Source of the DNA: Tatumella ptyseos
GTDB lineage: Bacteria; Pseudomonadota; Gammaproteobacteria; Enterobacterales; Enterobacteriaceae
Length of the DNA stretch: 64,000 nucleotides
NCBI RefSeq assembly: GCF_030552895.1
Contig: NZ_CP130649.1
Location: forward strand, 1,240,001-1,304,000
Direction: 5' to 3'
Shown here piece after piece: positions 63,362-64,000 of this stretch. Each line of letters opens with the position of its first letter. The first letter of the stretch is position 1. The position numbers and the translations under genes were made by a program. The notes beneath the pieces were generated by a model. The model was not told the origin of the DNA, made no database searches, and was given only the letters and a program-made list of their open reading frames with translations.

Positions 63362-64000
63362 ATCAACGTTTAACTCTAAACACTACATTGACACTCTGCC
63401 GCTTGATGCGGCAGAGCAGTCTTCGCTGCTTAGTACTGAGGTGACTGAGGAAAGTTTTGCTCAGTTCCACCACAAGCTAGGCCATGATCATACCGCTAGC
63501 GAGCGTGATGAAGATGCGGCGCTTGCTTCGGTCTCTTCACGTGTGAAAATGGCGTGGTCAGGGGCAACACATGACGATGCACAATTTGCCGAAGATGATC
63601 TTAACCGTACCACCTTAAAGGCAATGCCTCCGGTGCGTCGTGCATTGATGTCCCCTGACGTCTGGGAAACTAACCCTATTACGCGGGCATGGCGTTCGCT
63701 GCGCGGTAAGTCACGCAAGCAGCGTGAGCGTCTGCAGGATGCGCCGACCCGTAATTCAGAAGAGAAATGGCGTGTGGTGGGAACGATCCGTCGTTACATT
63801 CTATTGCTTCTGACTTTAGCGCAGACTGTCGTGGCCACTTGGTACATGAAGACTATCTTGCCTTATCAAGGTTGGGCGTTAATCGATCCCACACAACTCT
63901 TCACTCCAGATTGGAAGCAAGCAGTACTTCAAATTCTACCCTATGTCCTGCAGACGGGGATTTTATTCCTCTTTGCGATTCTTTTCTGCTGGGTTTCTGC
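63354..64000 (+). CDS. opgH: Glucosyltransferase H (OPG backbone synthesis), 3' end outside window
   Basis: The first 215 residues of OpgH are present. An N-terminal cytosolic region ([20 protein letters not shown]) leads to the first membrane segments ([18 protein letters not shown] and [20 protein letters not shown]). OpgH polymerises beta-1,2-glucan from UDP-glucose and moves it into the periplasm. The overlap with opgG and the order opgGH are as in E. coli. The glycosyltransferase domain lies beyond the window. Confidence 0.93.
   Translation, partial: MNKSTFNSKHYIDTLPLDAAEQSSLLSTEVTEESFAQFHHKLGHDHTASERDEDAALASVSSRVKMAWSGATHDDAQFAEDDLNRTTLKAMPPVRRALMSPDVWETNPITRAWRSLRGKSRKQRERLQDAPTRNSEEKWRVVGTIRRYILLLLTLAQTVVATWYMKTILPYQGWALIDPTQLFTPDWKQAVLQILPYVLQTGILFLFAILFCWVS

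Noticed and set aside
1..64000. tRNA, rRNA, CRISPR arrays, transposase genes, replication origins and phage attachment sites
   Set aside because: I saw no tRNA-like T-loop with a matching cloverleaf, no spaced identical repeats and no intact transposase or integrase reading frame in the window.

Overview
The window looks like a chromosomal segment of a gamma-proteobacterium in the order Enterobacterales. The evidence is the complete astCADBE operon in the enterobacterial order, opgC divergent from opgGH, an E. coli-like CdiB/CdiA locus, an AaeB-like pump and a LysO-family exporter. The three-subunit membrane gluconate dehydrogenase, the urea carboxylase/allophanate hydrolase operon and the moderate GC content fit an Erwiniaceae-like, plant- or nectar-associated genus best. 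I cannot name a species from the sequence alone.

Layout. (1) 1-4745: the 3' end of a giant RTX-type adhesin, then its type I secretion ABC exporter and membrane fusion protein. (2) 4746-18417: a contact-dependent inhibition island. It has cdiB, a 3027-residue cdiA with an RNase A-like C-terminal toxin, and cdiI. Two degraded cdiA-CT copies follow, one of which still has an intact toxin tail and a two-helix membrane protein as putative immunity. Each degraded copy is preceded, on the opposite strand, by a broken symE-like gene. (3) 18424-25899 (minus): an amino-acid permease and astE-B-D-A-C for arginine catabolism. (4) 25900-26944: a long AT-rich regulatory gap. (5) 26945-29308: a GPH sugar symporter and a GH43 arabinofuranosidase. 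(6) 29452-37897 (mostly minus): a small secreted protein, then a urea-use operon running atzF, urea carboxylase, a GntR regulator and an NCS1 permease. (7) 38124-40608 (minus): an OprC-like copper receptor and a DUF2946 protein. (8) 40787-47241: a LysO-like exporter with a coupled esterase, an orphan 61-residue protein, an HlyD plus two ABC-2 permease operon without an ATPase, and an iron alcohol dehydrogenase. (9) 47370-55085: an AaeB-like FUSC pump, DinB-like and VOC proteins, a hydantoin/allantoin racemase divergent from an NCS1 permease, a 2OG-Fe(II) oxygenase and an MFS exporter. (10) 55132-60427 (minus): gluconate 2-dehydrogenase and a SulP transporter. (11) 60449-64000: opgC, opgG and the start of opgH for osmoregulated periplasmic glucans.

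How the genes work together. The left part is a contact and surface module, with a type I secreted adhesin next to a two-partner contact toxin; a perfect FNR-type site lies upstream of cdiB. The middle is a nitrogen and carbon scavenging region covering arginine, urea/allophanate, hydantoin or allantoin, and arabino-oligosaccharides. The right part holds periplasmic gluconate oxidation and glucan synthesis. The most unusual structure is the tail of the CDI locus (16034-18417). There symE relics and cdiA-CT fragments alternate, and long perfect repeats with cdiA (56 and 125 bp) could support toxin swapping.
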